Assembly (NCBI GenBank): GCA_001803205.1
Contig: MHBE01000001.1
Location: 1 to 44,473, forward strand
Direction of reading: 5' to 3'
DNA length: 44,473 nt
Source of the DNA: Lentisphaerae bacterium GWF2_38_69
GTDB taxonomy: Bacteria > Verrucomicrobiota > Lentisphaeria > Victivallales > GWF2-38-69
Part shown: positions 25,824 through 35,296 of the stretch, piece after piece
How the letters are laid out: every line of letters starts with the position of its first letter
Numbering within the stretch: the stretch's first letter is position 1
Made by a program: the position numbers and the translations under genes
The notes under the pieces: model-generated
Told to the model about the DNA's origin: nothing
Database searches by the model: none
What the model saw: the letters and a program-made list of their open reading frames with translations, nothing else

Positions 25824-25858
25824 TAAAAGAAAAATTATGTTGGTTTTAATGATATGCT

Positions 25859-28207
25859 TCATCGCATATTCCAGTTTTTCTCCTGTATCAGATGCTGAAT
25901 TTTTCTATTGGCGAACTCATTATTTAAAAATGACAATACCTGAAAGTCATCAGCCATATCAATGGCCTTAGACATTATAGATTTGCATTCATCTATCGAG
26001 AAATGTCTTATTGTTTCTTTAATCAAAGGCACATATCTCGGTGGCATGCTCATTTCATGAATGGCAGAACCTATTATTAGAGGGATAAAAAGGGGTTTGC
26101 ACGCGACATCGCCGCAAACAGATACTTTTTTATAATTATGAAGCTTGCAGTCGTCCCCGATAATTTTAAGAAGCCTTAAAAAGCCCGGATGCAGTACCAG
26201 GTTTTTATTATGAGCCAGATCATTTGTTCTATCCGCGGCATATAAATATTGAAAGAGGTCGTTAGTTCCTATGCTGATAAAATCTACTTCACGCATTACA
26301 TTCTTGAGATCCATAATAATAGATGGAACCTCTATCATTATGCCAAATCTGTAATTTTTCGAGTAATTGATTCCTGCAGAGGTTAATTCTGCTTTGACCT
26401 CTTCCAATATTTGCTTCAGGCGGATTATTTCATGACAAGTGGAAACCATTGGGAACATAATATTGAGCTTGCCGTTTTCTCCTGCTCTTAAAATGGCCTT
26501 GAGGTGTGGTTTAAGTATTTCAGGTTTTGAGAGTAAAAGTCTGGCTCCCCTTATGCCTAATGCCGGATTTTCCTCTTCAAGATATTCAAGGTATGGAAGA
26601 GGTTTATCTGAGCCTGCATCAAGGGTTCTTATCGTTACTTCGTAATTGTCTACAATCTTAAATACTTTAGAGAATATTTCGTACTGTTCTTCTTCTGTTG
26701 GCAGCCTGTCTCTTATCATATAGAAAAATTCAGTTCGGTAAAGACCTATTCCTTCTGCTCCATATTTATTAAGAAGGATAGTCTCACTTAATAACCCTAT
26801 GTTAGCGCGGAGGAAGATTTTGCTTCCATCGCTTGTTCGTGCTTCCAACCTGGCATTAGCAATATATGGTTCTTTTTCCTTATGGGATAAGAGTGTGCTT
26901 CCGTAGCGATCAATTATAAAATCAGGCGGGTTGACATACGCTATTTCACCATAACAGTCCATGAGTATTATATCATTGTCTCTAACAATGGAAGCTGCTT
27001 TCTTTGCGCTCATGAGAGCTGGAATATTAAGAGCTTTTGCCAGGATTGATACATGTGCAGTAGCTCCGCCTCTTTCGCAAATGATTCCTTTTACATTAGC
27101 GGGCAGTTTCAAAAGGGCAGAAGGCAACATTTCCCTGGCGACTATTATAAGATTTTTCCTTTCAAAGATATCCCCGTCGTTTTCTTCAATATTAACATGT
27201 TTAAGTTTTAGTACAGTCTCAAGGAGTCTTATCATTACATCCTTGAAATCCATAGCTTTATCCCTGAACGACTTATCCTTTAGATTTGAAAAAATTATAA
27301 TATATTCGTCATAAACTTTTTTAAGAGCAAATTCTACTGTGTAGTTATTTGAGATAAGGGTTTCCCTTATTTTGCTTAAAAGAGATTTGTCTTCAAGGAA
27401 GAGCAGATGCGCATGGAATATTGAGGCATCAGCCTCTGAGATGAGAGATAATGCTTTTTTTTCCAGCGCCAGAGTCTTTTCAATAGCAATAGCAAGGGCA
27501 TTATTGAGAATGGATAGTTCTTTTGCTGATGAGTCTGGGTCAGTATGGGTAATATTGATGAATGGATTGTTAGTATCAAAAATATAAGCATTGCCAATCG
27601 CAATTCCTACATTACCGGAAGAACCGGTTATTTTGATAATGTTCTGATGAGGTGAATCGTTAAGTGACGGCGCCTGGTTTCTTTGCTGATCGTAATTTGA
27701 CAGAGCAAGACTTTTCAAGACATCCGCATTCAAAAGTAAATTAGCAAGCTGTGTGCCAATAGTCTTAGCCATATTGACTATGTATTCTGAAAAACATTCA
27801 GACTGAGCAGTTTGCACTACCATGACTCCAAGGCATCTGCCTGCTATATTAAGGGGAATGGCAAGAAATGAAAGATATTCTTCTTCTCCAGAATCCGGAA
27901 AATATTTAAAACCAGGGTGAAAATGAGGGTCTTTGAGATTTAAGATTCTATTTTCTTGGAAGCTCATACCCGTTAGCCCTTCCCCTGGCTTCATCTTTAT
28001 TTCGCCAATAGAATTTGGGCTAAGCCCATAAGTGGCATTGAGGATTAATTCGTCAGAGTCATTGTTATAAACATATATAGAACAAACTTTTGCATTCAAC
28101 CCTGAAGCAACTATTCTTACAATGTCAGAAAGCATGGCATTGTAATCGTTTTGTTTAGCGATTACATCTGAAATAGAATTGGATATTTCAAAAATTTTCT
28201 CAAACAT
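25859..28207 (-). CDS. ptsP: GAF-domain PTS enzyme I (PtsP-like phosphoenolpyruvate-protein phosphotransferase)
   Basis: The 782-aa protein begins with a GAF domain (about 1-150), then the enzyme I domains. An HPr-binding helical region comes first, then the swivelling phospho-His domain with RGGATAHVSILAKAL (active His385), then the PEP-binding barrel (RTEFFYM, RTLDAGSDKPLPYL, GIRGARLLL, MIEVPS, GTNDLFQYLYAADR, and the C-terminal CGDVA). It transfers phosphate from PEP to an HPr-type protein. With its GAF domain it resembles EI-Ntr, which monitors nitrogen status through glutamine or 2-oxoglutarate. No HPr or EIIA gene is present here. The ATG at 28207 is chosen over an upstream TTG, and neither has a clear ribosome-binding site. 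The gene is convergent with NAD-glutamate dehydrogenase. Confidence 0.92.
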   Translation of the reverse strand: MFEKIFEISNSISDVIAKQNDYNAMLSDIVRIVASGLNAKVCSIYVYNNDSDELILNATYGLSPNSIGEIKMKPGEGLTGMSFQENRILNLKDPHFHPGFKYFPDSGEEEYLSFLAIPLNIAGRCLGVMVVQTAQSECFSEYIVNMAKTIGTQLANLLLNADVLKSLALSNYDQQRNQAPSLNDSPHQNIIKITGSSGNVGIAIGNAYIFDTNNPFINITHTDPDSSAKELSILNNALAIAIEKTLALEKKALSLISEADASIFHAHLLFLEDKSLLSKIRETLISNNYTVEFALKKVYDEYIIIFSNLKDKSFRDKAMDFKDVMIRLLETVLKLKHVNIEENDGDIFERKNLIIVAREMLPSALLKLPANVKGIICERGGATAHVSILAKALNIPALMSAKKAASIVRDNDIILMDCYGEIAYVNPPDFIIDRYGSTLLSHKEKEPYIANARLEARTSDGSKIFLRANIGLLSETILLNKYGAEGIGLYRTEFFYMIRDRLPTEEEQYEIFSKVFKIVDNYEVTIRTLDAGSDKPLPYLEYLEEENPALGIRGARLLLSKPEILKPHLKAILRAGENGKLNIMFPMVSTCHEIIRLKQILEEVKAELTSAGINYSKNYRFGIMIEVPSIIMDLKNVMREVDFISIGTNDLFQYLYAADRTNDLAHNKNLVLHPGFLRLLKIIGDDCKLHNYKKVSVCGDVACKPLFIPLIIGSAIHEMSMPPRYVPLIKETIRHFSIDECKSIMSKAIDMADDFQVLSFLNNEFANRKIQHLIQEKNWNMR

Positions 28208-28335
28208 AAACAAAAAAGGGGGTTGAGAGATGTGGTTTGCTACAAATAAACTTTACAATTGATTATAATCAATTTAAAAAGAATTATCAATTAATGCTAG
28301 CATCTTAAAAACAAATTTTAATAAATTTTAATGCT

Positions 28336-29250
28336 ATGAATGAGAATGAGTTTCTGAAAAAAGTAGTCCCATTGTTTAAACAGGGCAATGATATTGTTGT
28401 CGGACCTGGAGATGACTGTGCAGTTTTGAAGATAAACAGCAGCAATGATGACGAATATCTTCTTTATGCAGTTGATCAGGTTGTTTCAGATATTCATTAT
28501 CTTTTCAATGAAGATGATCCCGAACTTGTAGGCAGAAAACTTGTTAAGCGCAATGTGAGCGATATTGCTTCTATGGGCGGAGAACCTACATCAGCCGTAA
28601 TAACTGCTGCAGTCAATTCGAATTTTGAGAGGCTTGAGAAAATCTATTCTGGAATAGCCAGGGAAGCGGAAGTGTGGAATATGAGTGTATGCGGAGGCGA
28701 TTACTCATCAGTTAAGCCCAGGAATCTCGAAGTTTTTACACTGTCCATTTTGGGAAAAGTTAAGAAGGAAAAACTATGCCTGAGGGCGAATGCAAAAGCT
28801 GGTGATCTGATTTTTGCCACAGGGAAATTCGGAAATTCGTTCAACTCCAAACATCATCTTACCTTTACTCCCAGGCTTGAACAATCAAGGTTTCTGGCCG
28901 GCAAATTTACTAATGCCATGATGGATGTAAGTGATGGTTTGCTCATGGATTTAAAGAGATTTGCTGAAGCGTCTAAAGTGACAGCATCATTGTTTACAGA
29001 TAAAATTCCTTTAAGAAGCGGGACTAAATCGCTCAAACACGCCTTAACTGACGGAGAGGACTACGAACTTATCTTTTCAGTTAGACCTGAACTTGAATGC
29101 AGCCTTATCAAAGCGTGGCCATTCAAAGATGTTGAGCTTTCCAGGATTGGCATGGTTTTGAACCATATTGATGGTGTATGCCTTAAGGATTATAAAACTA
29201 ACGCTGACCTGCTTGCCGACGGTCATTTAGGGTTTGAGCATCCGCTATAG
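28336..29250 (+). CDS. thiL: Thiamine-monophosphate kinase
   Basis: ThiL phosphorylates thiamine monophosphate to the active cofactor thiamine diphosphate, using ATP. The 304-aa protein shows the family landmarks GPGDDCAV (23-30), YAVDQVVSDIHYLF, KRNVSDIASMGGEPTSA, CGGDYSS, MMDVSDGLLMDLKRFA and LTDGEDYELIF. It seems complete. Its last 18 bases, together with the 7 that follow, are repeated exactly at 38519-38543. Its 3' end is therefore the left border of the restriction-modification island. The coding sequence is unbroken, as expected when an insertion preserves or restores the target gene's end. Confidence 0.95.
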   Translation: MNENEFLKKVVPLFKQGNDIVVGPGDDCAVLKINSSNDDEYLLYAVDQVVSDIHYLFNEDDPELVGRKLVKRNVSDIASMGGEPTSAVITAAVNSNFERLEKIYSGIAREAEVWNMSVCGGDYSSVKPRNLEVFTLSILGKVKKEKLCLRANAKAGDLIFATGKFGNSFNSKHHLTFTPRLEQSRFLAGKFTNAMMDVSDGLLMDLKRFAEASKVTASLFTDKIPLRSGTKSLKHALTDGEDYELIFSVRPELECSLIKAWPFKDVELSRIGMVLNHIDGVCLKDYKTNADLLADGHLGFEHPL

Positions 29251-29257
29251 TTTCATT
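29233..29257 (+). repeat. Left copy of 25-bp direct repeat (att-like)
   Basis: The last 18 bases of thiL (from TTTGAGCATCC to its TAG) plus TTTCATT are identical to 38519-38543. The repeats bracket the restriction-modification island. hsdM homology begins immediately inside this copy. Confidence 0.9.
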
Positions 29258-31257
29258 TGACAGTATTGCGCCGTTTTGATTGTATCCTGGAACCGACAAA
29301 GGAGAAAGTGCTGAAAGAATTTGATAAACTCAAGGGCAAGTCAGAAAATATTGTGAATGCTCAATTAAGAACAATAACAGGCGTTCCTTTTTATAACCTT
29401 TCCAAACTCAGCTTTAAAAAATTACTGGATGATCCGAACCAGATAGCACCCAATTTAAATAGCTATATAAACTCATTTTCTGAGAATATCTGCCAGATAT
29501 TTGAGCGTTTTGATTTTGGTGTGCAAGTTAACAAGATGAATGAGAAGAATCTTCTTTTCAATGTAGTAAAGAAATTCGCATCCGATGAAATTGACTTGTC
29601 TCCGTCAAAGATTGATAACATGCAGATGGGATATGTCTTTGAGGAACTTATCAGGATCGGGGCTGAACAATCCAACGAAGAAGCAGGAGAGCATTTTTCT
29701 CCACGCGAAGTCATTAGGCTGATGGTTAATCTCCTGCTTTCTCCAGAGACAGATTTAAGAAAGAGCCATGTCGTAAAAACCATTTATGACCCTGCTTGCG
29801 GTACAGGGGGCATGCTTTCCGTTGCAGAAAACTATATCAAAACCCTGAATGCTGAGGCACAGCCTTACCTTTTTGGTCAGGACTGGAACGATGAAGCCTA
29901 TGCCATTTGCAAGGCTGACATGCTCATAAAAGGTGAAGATTCAAACAACATCAAATCTGATTGTACATTCGAGAAAGACGGATTTCCAAAAGATAAATTC
30001 GATTACATGCTGGCTAATCCGCCCTTTGGGGCGGAATGGAAACAACAGCAGCAGTCTATTGAAAATGAAGAATCAACGCTTGGATACGATGGTCGTTTTG
30101 GCGCCGGACTTCCCAGAATCAATGATGGTTCTCTTCTTTTCCTTCAGCACATGATTTCTAAAATGAGGAGACTCCAAGACGGTGGGAGCCGTATTGGTAT
30201 CGTGTTTAATGGTTCTCCTCTTTTTACAGGCGATGCAGGAAGCGGGGAATCAAATATCCGTCAATGGATTATAGAGAATGACTATCTTGAAGCTGTGGTT
30301 GCTCTTCCTGACCAGATCTTTTATAACACAGGCATTTCAACTTACATCTGGATAATAACAAACCGTAAAGAATCAAAGCGTAAGGGAAAAATACAGCTCA
30401 TTGATGGGCGTGAATTTTATGTCAAGATGCGCAAGAGTCTAGGGAATAAGCGTAACCAGATCGGAGACGGAGATGACAATCGTCCTGATCAAATAAGTGA
30501 GATAAGCAAGATATACGGCAACTTTAAGCATGATGAAACCAGATCATTCAAGCTTGATGGCATTGAAAAGCAGCTTATAGTTTCAAAGATTTTTGATAAT
30601 TCTGACTTCGGATACAATAAAATCACAGTTGAGCGTCCTTTGCGTTTGAATTTCCAGGCGAATGCTGACTGTATCTCAAGACTCGAAGAAATACGCTCTT
30701 TCCAGAAAATAGCTGAAAGTGACAAGAAGAATGAAACTATCCGCCAGCAGGAAATTGAGTCAGGGCTTAAACGGCAAAAAGTCATAAAGACAATGCTTTC
30801 AGATTTAGCCAAAGCAACCGGAGAAAAGCTTTTCAAGGATCGCATCGCATTTCTAAAGGAACTGAAATCCATGGATCATAAATCAGGTGTTCGTTTAAGC
30901 GCGGCTGAACTAAAAGCAGTGCTGGAAGCTTTGAGCGAAAAAGATGAAACTGCCGAAGTCTGCCGTGATAGTAAAGGTAAGCCTGAAGCCGACCCAGACT
31001 TAAGAGACACCGAGAATGTACCGCTCAAGGAAAATATAGATGGATATTTCAAACGGGAAGTCTTTCCTCATGTGCCAGATGCCTGGATTGACTACAGCAA
31101 AACAAAAGTGGGTTATGAGCTTCCTCTCAACCGCCATTTCTATCGCTATGAACCGCCTCGCCCGCTTGAAGCTATCGAGGCTGATATTAAAGGTTTGGAA
31201 TCTGAAATAGTTGGTTTATTGGCCGAAGTTACAGGAAGCAACGGCAGAAAGCTATAA
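29257..31257 (+). pseudogene. hsdM: Type I restriction-modification DNA methyltransferase, 5'-truncated
   Basis: HsdM methylates adenine in the site recognised by HsdS. The reading frame begins (TVLRRFDCILEPTKEKVL) in the middle of the usual N-terminal region. Relatives normally have about 45 further residues, ending in ..ILPF before TVLRR. The loss coincides with the left 25-bp repeat. The only nearby start is a TTG at 29257 inside that repeat, with no ribosome-binding site and a stop codon three codons upstream. The catalytic parts are intact: AdoMet-binding DPACGTGG (178-185) and NPPF (254-257), and the C-terminal region reaches a normal-looking end. The N-terminal region usually contacts DNA and HsdS, so methylation is likely lost or weak. 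Residual expression from the TTG is possible. Confidence 0.8.
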
Positions 31258-31312
31258 TTTTAATGTTTTATATTGAATCTGTATTCTAAACTAGCTATCA
31301 TAAAAGAAGCAT

Positions 31313-31357
31313 ACCCGTCGCGCCTCTGTTTGCAAGCGTACTTCGATGGGTCTTTCT
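31313..31357 (+). terminator. Possible hairpin terminator after hsdM
   Basis: ACCCGTCG (31313-31320) pairs with CGATGGGT (31344-31351), with one G-U pair, across a 23-base loop. CTTTCT follows. The loop is long, so this is a weak candidate. It occupies the 170-bp gap between hsdM and the next start. Confidence 0.3.
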
Positions 31358-31429
31358 AGTCATGCAACATATTAACATTTAGAAACATAAATACTTTTAA
31401 TATTCATCTGAGGGAAGGTGGAGGGAACA

Positions 31430-32566
31430 ATGACTGAAGTTTTGGATTTTCTATGTCCACGCCTTGTCGGTAAAAGGTTTGAAGAACACGCAGTACCTCT
31501 TGAAGTTTTAAAGGATTTCGCTGCTTTGGAAGAAATGATGACTGAAGTGGCTAAGTGGCATTATCGCAAAGAACACCCGACTAGAGAAAGACTGCCCAAA
31601 GGCTTTACTGAAGGCATATCAATCAAATTGAAATCACTTGAGGACGGAAGTGTAATGCCTAAGTTCGTCCTCGTTGTTGCGGCGTCTTTGGCAGGACTGC
31701 TTCCATCGGAAAATCAGCAATGTTTTGAAAAAGCTAGAGAAAGCATAATTAGCGCTGTGGACGCAGCTGAACATAGCGAAAACATAACTACTCATCTTCC
31801 CGATTCAATGCTTGGATACTTTGATAAGATAGGGCGAAGCCTGAATGACGACGAATATATTGAATTCAGGCCTACCAATCCGCTAAGACCTGCTAAATTG
31901 AATAAGGAAACGCGTAAAAAACTTGTTTTAGCTTCTTCTCAAACACAGTTCTACACTGAAGACATACAAATTAAAGGTATTATCCCTGAGGCAGATCAGG
32001 GTAAATCATCTTTTACAATTGAACTTATTGACGGTGCGAGGATTTTAGCTCAGCTGGACGATGTACATAGTGAAATAATTATGGGAGCATTCAATAAATA
32101 TAAAAAACAGCAAAGGATAAGTGTCAAAGGCATAGCAAAATATAACAGATATGGTTCAATCCAGAAAATTGAATCAATAGAATATGTAAACCTTATTGAT
32201 GAACTTGATATTTCTGATCGCCTTGAAGATATATCTAAGCTTAAAGACGGCTGGCTGGACGGCAAGGGTATTGCTCCTAGCGCTGATGGACTTAAATGGC
32301 TTGATGAAACTTTTGGCGTTAGTTACGAATCCTCTCTTCCCCTGCCGCATCTTTACCCGACTGCTGAAGGCGGAATTCAGGCAGAATGGACGCTTAACGA
32401 TTGGGAAATATCCCTTGATATAGATATTGCCAGTAAAATCGCTGACTTTCAGGGGGTAAATCTGAAGACTGGCGAGGAAGAAGAAGGCATCTATGATTTA
32501 TCTAAGAAAGAAACTTGGGATGCTATAAATTCGGCTATCCGTAATAAAGCGGGAGTCCTTGCGTGA
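31430..32566 (+). CDS. Unrecognised island protein, first of an overlapping pair
   Basis: I do not recognise a named family. The start at 31430 is chosen for the GGAGGG 4-9 bases upstream, giving 378 aa. The protein is soluble with no signal or membrane segment. N-terminal helical sequence (LEVLKDFAALEEMMTEVAKW) is followed by a mid-section around YTEDIQIKGIIPEADQGKSS that could be a small beta barrel. A C-terminal motif KDGWLDGKGIAPSADGLKWL resembles the GW(L)DGEG-type segment of many uncharacterised bacterial proteins. It overlaps the next gene by four bases (GTGA), so the two are translationally coupled and probably function together. Being inserted between hsdM and hsdS suggests a defence or island-maintenance role. 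That is inference from position only. Confidence 0.7.
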   Translation: MTEVLDFLCPRLVGKRFEEHAVPLEVLKDFAALEEMMTEVAKWHYRKEHPTRERLPKGFTEGISIKLKSLEDGSVMPKFVLVVAASLAGLLPSENQQCFEKARESIISAVDAAEHSENITTHLPDSMLGYFDKIGRSLNDDEYIEFRPTNPLRPAKLNKETRKKLVLASSQTQFYTEDIQIKGIIPEADQGKSSFTIELIDGARILAQLDDVHSEIIMGAFNKYKKQQRISVKGIAKYNRYGSIQKIESIEYVNLIDELDISDRLEDISKLKDGWLDGKGIAPSADGLKWLDETFGVSYESSLPLPHLYPTAEGGIQAEWTLNDWEISLDIDIASKIADFQGVNLKTGEEEEGIYDLSKKETWDAINSAIRNKAGVLA

Positions 32567-32934
32567 AATCTGGCACTCTATTGCATCGCCAAGTTCATCC
32601 AGGCTTTATTCAGAATGGAAAAATATCTTCACAGGCTTTCCGCCCTACGCCAAAAGATGAGAACAAACTTTCAGTTTACAACGGAGATATGATTACAGCT
32701 GAAAAAGCTTATTATCACTTCTGCAAACAGCTCAATTATAGTTCGGCAGGTGTTATGTCTGTTACTCAGGCAGAATGTGCATCTCAATCTCTGCCAATAG
32801 GTGAAGACAAAATACCTTTTCCCGAACATTGCCACATAAACTTTGAAGGCCTTGCTAAAAGCCAGATAGAAAAGAAAGCAAAATTCCTGAAAAACTATGC
32901 AGAATCCCGAGGCTGGCAATTCCGCCCAGAATAA
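32563..32934 (+). CDS. Unrecognised island protein, second of an overlapping pair
   Basis: This 123-aa soluble protein starts with GTG overlapping the stop of the preceding gene. It is notable for many His and Pro residues near the N-terminus (LLHRQVHPGFIQNGKISSQA, then FRPTPKDENKLSVYNGD). The end, FPEHCHINFEGLAKSQIEKK followed by LKNYAESRGW, is compact. From memory, unnamed proteins with the HRQVHP and FRPTPKD pattern occur in other bacteria, next to a larger partner like the one here. I know no function. A toxin-antitoxin or immunity-like pair is conceivable but not shown by any motif. It ends 5 bases before hsdS. Confidence 0.7.
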   Translation: MKSGTLLHRQVHPGFIQNGKISSQAFRPTPKDENKLSVYNGDMITAEKAYYHFCKQLNYSSAGVMSVTQAECASQSLPIGEDKIPFPEHCHINFEGLAKSQIEKKAKFLKNYAESRGWQFRPE

Positions 32935-32939
32935 TATTC

Positions 32940-33608
32940 ATGCGCATTAAGTCCTATCCGAAATACAAACCATCCGGCGTGGAATGGCTCGGCGATGTCC
33001 CAGAGCATTGGAGCGCGTTACCATTACGGAGAGTTATCAGGTCTGTAAAGACTGGATGTACGCCTACAGGAGCTGAAGATTCTGCATTTGATGATAATGG
33101 CTTTAATTGGTTTTCACCCAGCGACTTTTCTGAATCTGTTATTCTCGGGAAATCAAATCGGGCTTTATCTGAAGAAGGGAAAAAAGAGGTGAGAGTATTT
33201 CCTCCCATGACTGTGATGTTAGTTGGGATAGGTGCAACTATAGGTAAGGTCGGGCTTTCAACTGATGAAAGCTCCTGCAATCAGCAGATTAATGGTATTA
33301 TTTGTGGCAACCGCTTGGATTCCTTATTTTCGACATATTACATGAAAACAATGCGAGATTTTATAGTAAAGTGTGGTAAATACACAACGCTTCCTATTAT
33401 AAACCAGGATGAAACAAAGAATTTAATTTTTACTCTTCCCCCTCTCACCGAGCAGCAGGCAATTGCCGCCTTTATTGACCGTGAGACAGCAAAGATTGAT
33501 AACCTTATATCAAAGGTCGAAACGGCTATAGAGAAACTCAAAGAATACCGGACAGCATTGATTTCCGCCGCTGTTACAGGTAAAATTGATGTAAGAGAGG
33601 ATAAGTGA
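32940..33608 (+). CDS. hsdS: Type I restriction-modification specificity subunit, single TRD
   Basis: HsdS supplies DNA sequence recognition for HsdM and HsdR. Here it is only 222 aa, about half the usual 400-460. It has one conserved N-terminal stretch (YKPSGVEWLGDVPEHW), one target-recognition domain, and the C-terminal conserved helix (EQQAIAAFIDRETAKIDNLI, then KLKEYRTALISAAVTGKIDV). In full-length relatives a second TRD lies between repeats of these conserved parts. Recombination between them would give exactly this product. Half-size HsdS proteins can work as dimers recognising palindromic sites, so the gene may be functional. Its stop overlaps the next start (TGATG). Confidence 0.88.
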   Translation: MRIKSYPKYKPSGVEWLGDVPEHWSALPLRRVIRSVKTGCTPTGAEDSAFDDNGFNWFSPSDFSESVILGKSNRALSEEGKKEVRVFPPMTVMLVGIGATIGKVGLSTDESSCNQQINGIICGNRLDSLFSTYYMKTMRDFIVKCGKYTTLPIINQDETKNLIFTLPPLTEQQAIAAFIDRETAKIDNLISKVETAIEKLKEYRTALISAAVTGKIDVREDK

Positions 33609-35296
33609 TGTTTACTACTCAAAAACTGCACGAATTATTGAATTGGCTTCGTAGCCAACAATCAGAAAATGAAGTATTTGAATTTAAAGAAGCAAAGAGA
33701 GATTTTAGCTTTGACAAGATAGGAAAATATTTTTCAGCATTGTCCAATGAAGCCAATCTCAAAAACCGCAATTACGCATGGCTTATATTCGGAGTTCAAG
33801 ATAAAGGTCATGCAATTGTTGGGAGCAGTTACAGAGCAACTCGCTCCGATCTGGATAGCCTTAAAAATGAAATTGCGCAGAAAACTACAAACCGAGTTAC
33901 ATTTATCGATATATTTGAGCTATTTGAACCTGAAGGACGAATCATACTTTTTCAGATACCTCCTGCTCCGCGCGGAATGCCAATAGCATTTGATGGACAC
34001 TATTATGGGCGTGACGGTGAAGTATTATGCGCGCTTAATCCTGAGGAATATGAACGGATACGCTCTCAAACTCAGATTGAAGACTGGTCGGCTGTTATCG
34101 TAGAAGGCGCAACACTTGATGATCTTGATACAACAGCATTACTGAAAGCCCGTGAAAATTATGCTTCAAAGTTCCCTGACAAGGCAGGCGAATTGAGTGA
34201 ATGGGATAATAGTACATTTTTGAATAAGGCTAAAATTACTATAAAAGGCAAAATTACAAGAACGGCGATACTCCTCTTGGGCAAAGAGGAATCAGAACAC
34301 TATCTAATTCCCTGTGATACAAAAATACGCTGGGTGCTCAAGGACTTGCATAACAATGAAAAAGATTATGAAATCTTTTCTCTTCCTTTTTTGCTTGCCG
34401 TGGATAAAGTTCACGCAAAAATAAGAAATCTTAAATACCGCTATTTAAAGGATGGGACTCTTTTTCCGGAAGAAATACTGAAGTATGAACCTTTCATAAT
34501 TCGTGAAGCCCTGAACAACTGCATTGCGCATCAGGATTATAGGAAAGGCGGTAGAATAAATGTGGTGGAAATAGAAGATGAGCAACTGATATTTACAAAT
34601 TATGGCTCTTTCATTCCAGGGTCAGTCGAAAAAGTCGTTAAAGATGATGCTCCAGAGGAGCAATACCGCAATCCTTTTCTGGCAAGTGCAATGTTTAATC
34701 TCAAAATGGTAGATACTGCCGGAGGCGGTATCAAAAAGATGTTCGGATATCAGAAAAGCAGATACTTTCCCTTACCAGATTATGATTTCAGCAATCAAAA
34801 GGTAAAATTGACCATAACAGGAAAAGTTCTTAATGTGGAATTTGCCAGAATCATTGCCAGATATCCTGATATGTCTCTGGATGATATAATGGTGCTCGAT
34901 AAGATACAGAAAAAGCAGCCAATAGAAGAAAAACTAGCAAGGCATTTAAAGAACCTTGGATTTATTGAAGGCAGAAAGCCTGATTACTATATTTCTTCAG
35001 AGATTGCAGCTCGAACCGACAATGATAAATTAAAGACAGACTACCTGAAACAACGCGGATTTGATGACGACCATTACCGTAAAATGATCCTTGATTATAT
35101 TAGCACATATGGATCAGCTACTCGTAAAGAAATTAATACTTTATTGTTGAGCAAGCTGCCGGATGTGCTTAGCGAGTCTAAAAAGCAGAATAAGGTTTCT
35201 AATTTATTAAATTATTTGAGAATAGAAAATAAAATAAAAAATAAAGGTTCTTGTAAGACCCCTAAATATACTTTGCTTAACTCAGCAGATTTATGA
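33608..35296 (+). CDS. AlbA_2 (Schlafen-like) and ATPase-fold protein of the RM island
   Basis: The 562-aa product begins at the ATG overlapping the hsdS stop. The N-terminal AlbA_2/Schlafen-type domain (about 15-130) contains ENEVFEFKEAKRDF, IGKYFSALSNEA and WLIFGVQD. A central region (about 290-400) matches the HATPase-type C-terminal domain of COG2865 proteins, with REALNNCIAHQDYRKGG, LIFTNYG, and TAGGGIKKMF. A winged-helix-like end follows (about 440-560). Such genes are often found inside type I restriction loci (for example between hsdS and hsdR), with no settled function. Suggestions include nucleic-acid-dependent regulation of the restriction system. The reading frame is intact, unlike hsdM and hsdR. 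Its stop codon lies in the first unit of a tandem repeat. Confidence 0.85.
   Translation: MFTTQKLHELLNWLRSQQSENEVFEFKEAKRDFSFDKIGKYFSALSNEANLKNRNYAWLIFGVQDKGHAIVGSSYRATRSDLDSLKNEIAQKTTNRVTFIDIFELFEPEGRIILFQIPPAPRGMPIAFDGHYYGRDGEVLCALNPEEYERIRSQTQIEDWSAVIVEGATLDDLDTTALLKARENYASKFPDKAGELSEWDNSTFLNKAKITIKGKITRTAILLLGKEESEHYLIPCDTKIRWVLKDLHNNEKDYEIFSLPFLLAVDKVHAKIRNLKYRYLKDGTLFPEEILKYEPFIIREALNNCIAHQDYRKGGRINVVEIEDEQLIFTNYGSFIPGSVEKVVKDDAPEEQYRNPFLASAMFNLKMVDTAGGGIKKMFGYQKSRYFPLPDYDFSNQKVKLTITGKVLNVEFARIIARYPDMSLDDIMVLDKIQKKQPIEEKLARHLKNLGFIEGRKPDYYISSEIAARTDNDKLKTDYLKQRGFDDDHYRKMILDYISTYGSATRKEINTLLLSKLPDVLSESKKQNKVSNLLNYLRIENKIKNKGSCKTPKYTLLNSADL

Noticed and set aside
25824-25858. Bidirectional terminator between NAD-glutamate dehydrogenase and the PtsP-like gene
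   Set aside because: The 35-base gap is A/T rich but has no inverted repeat able to form a stable stem.
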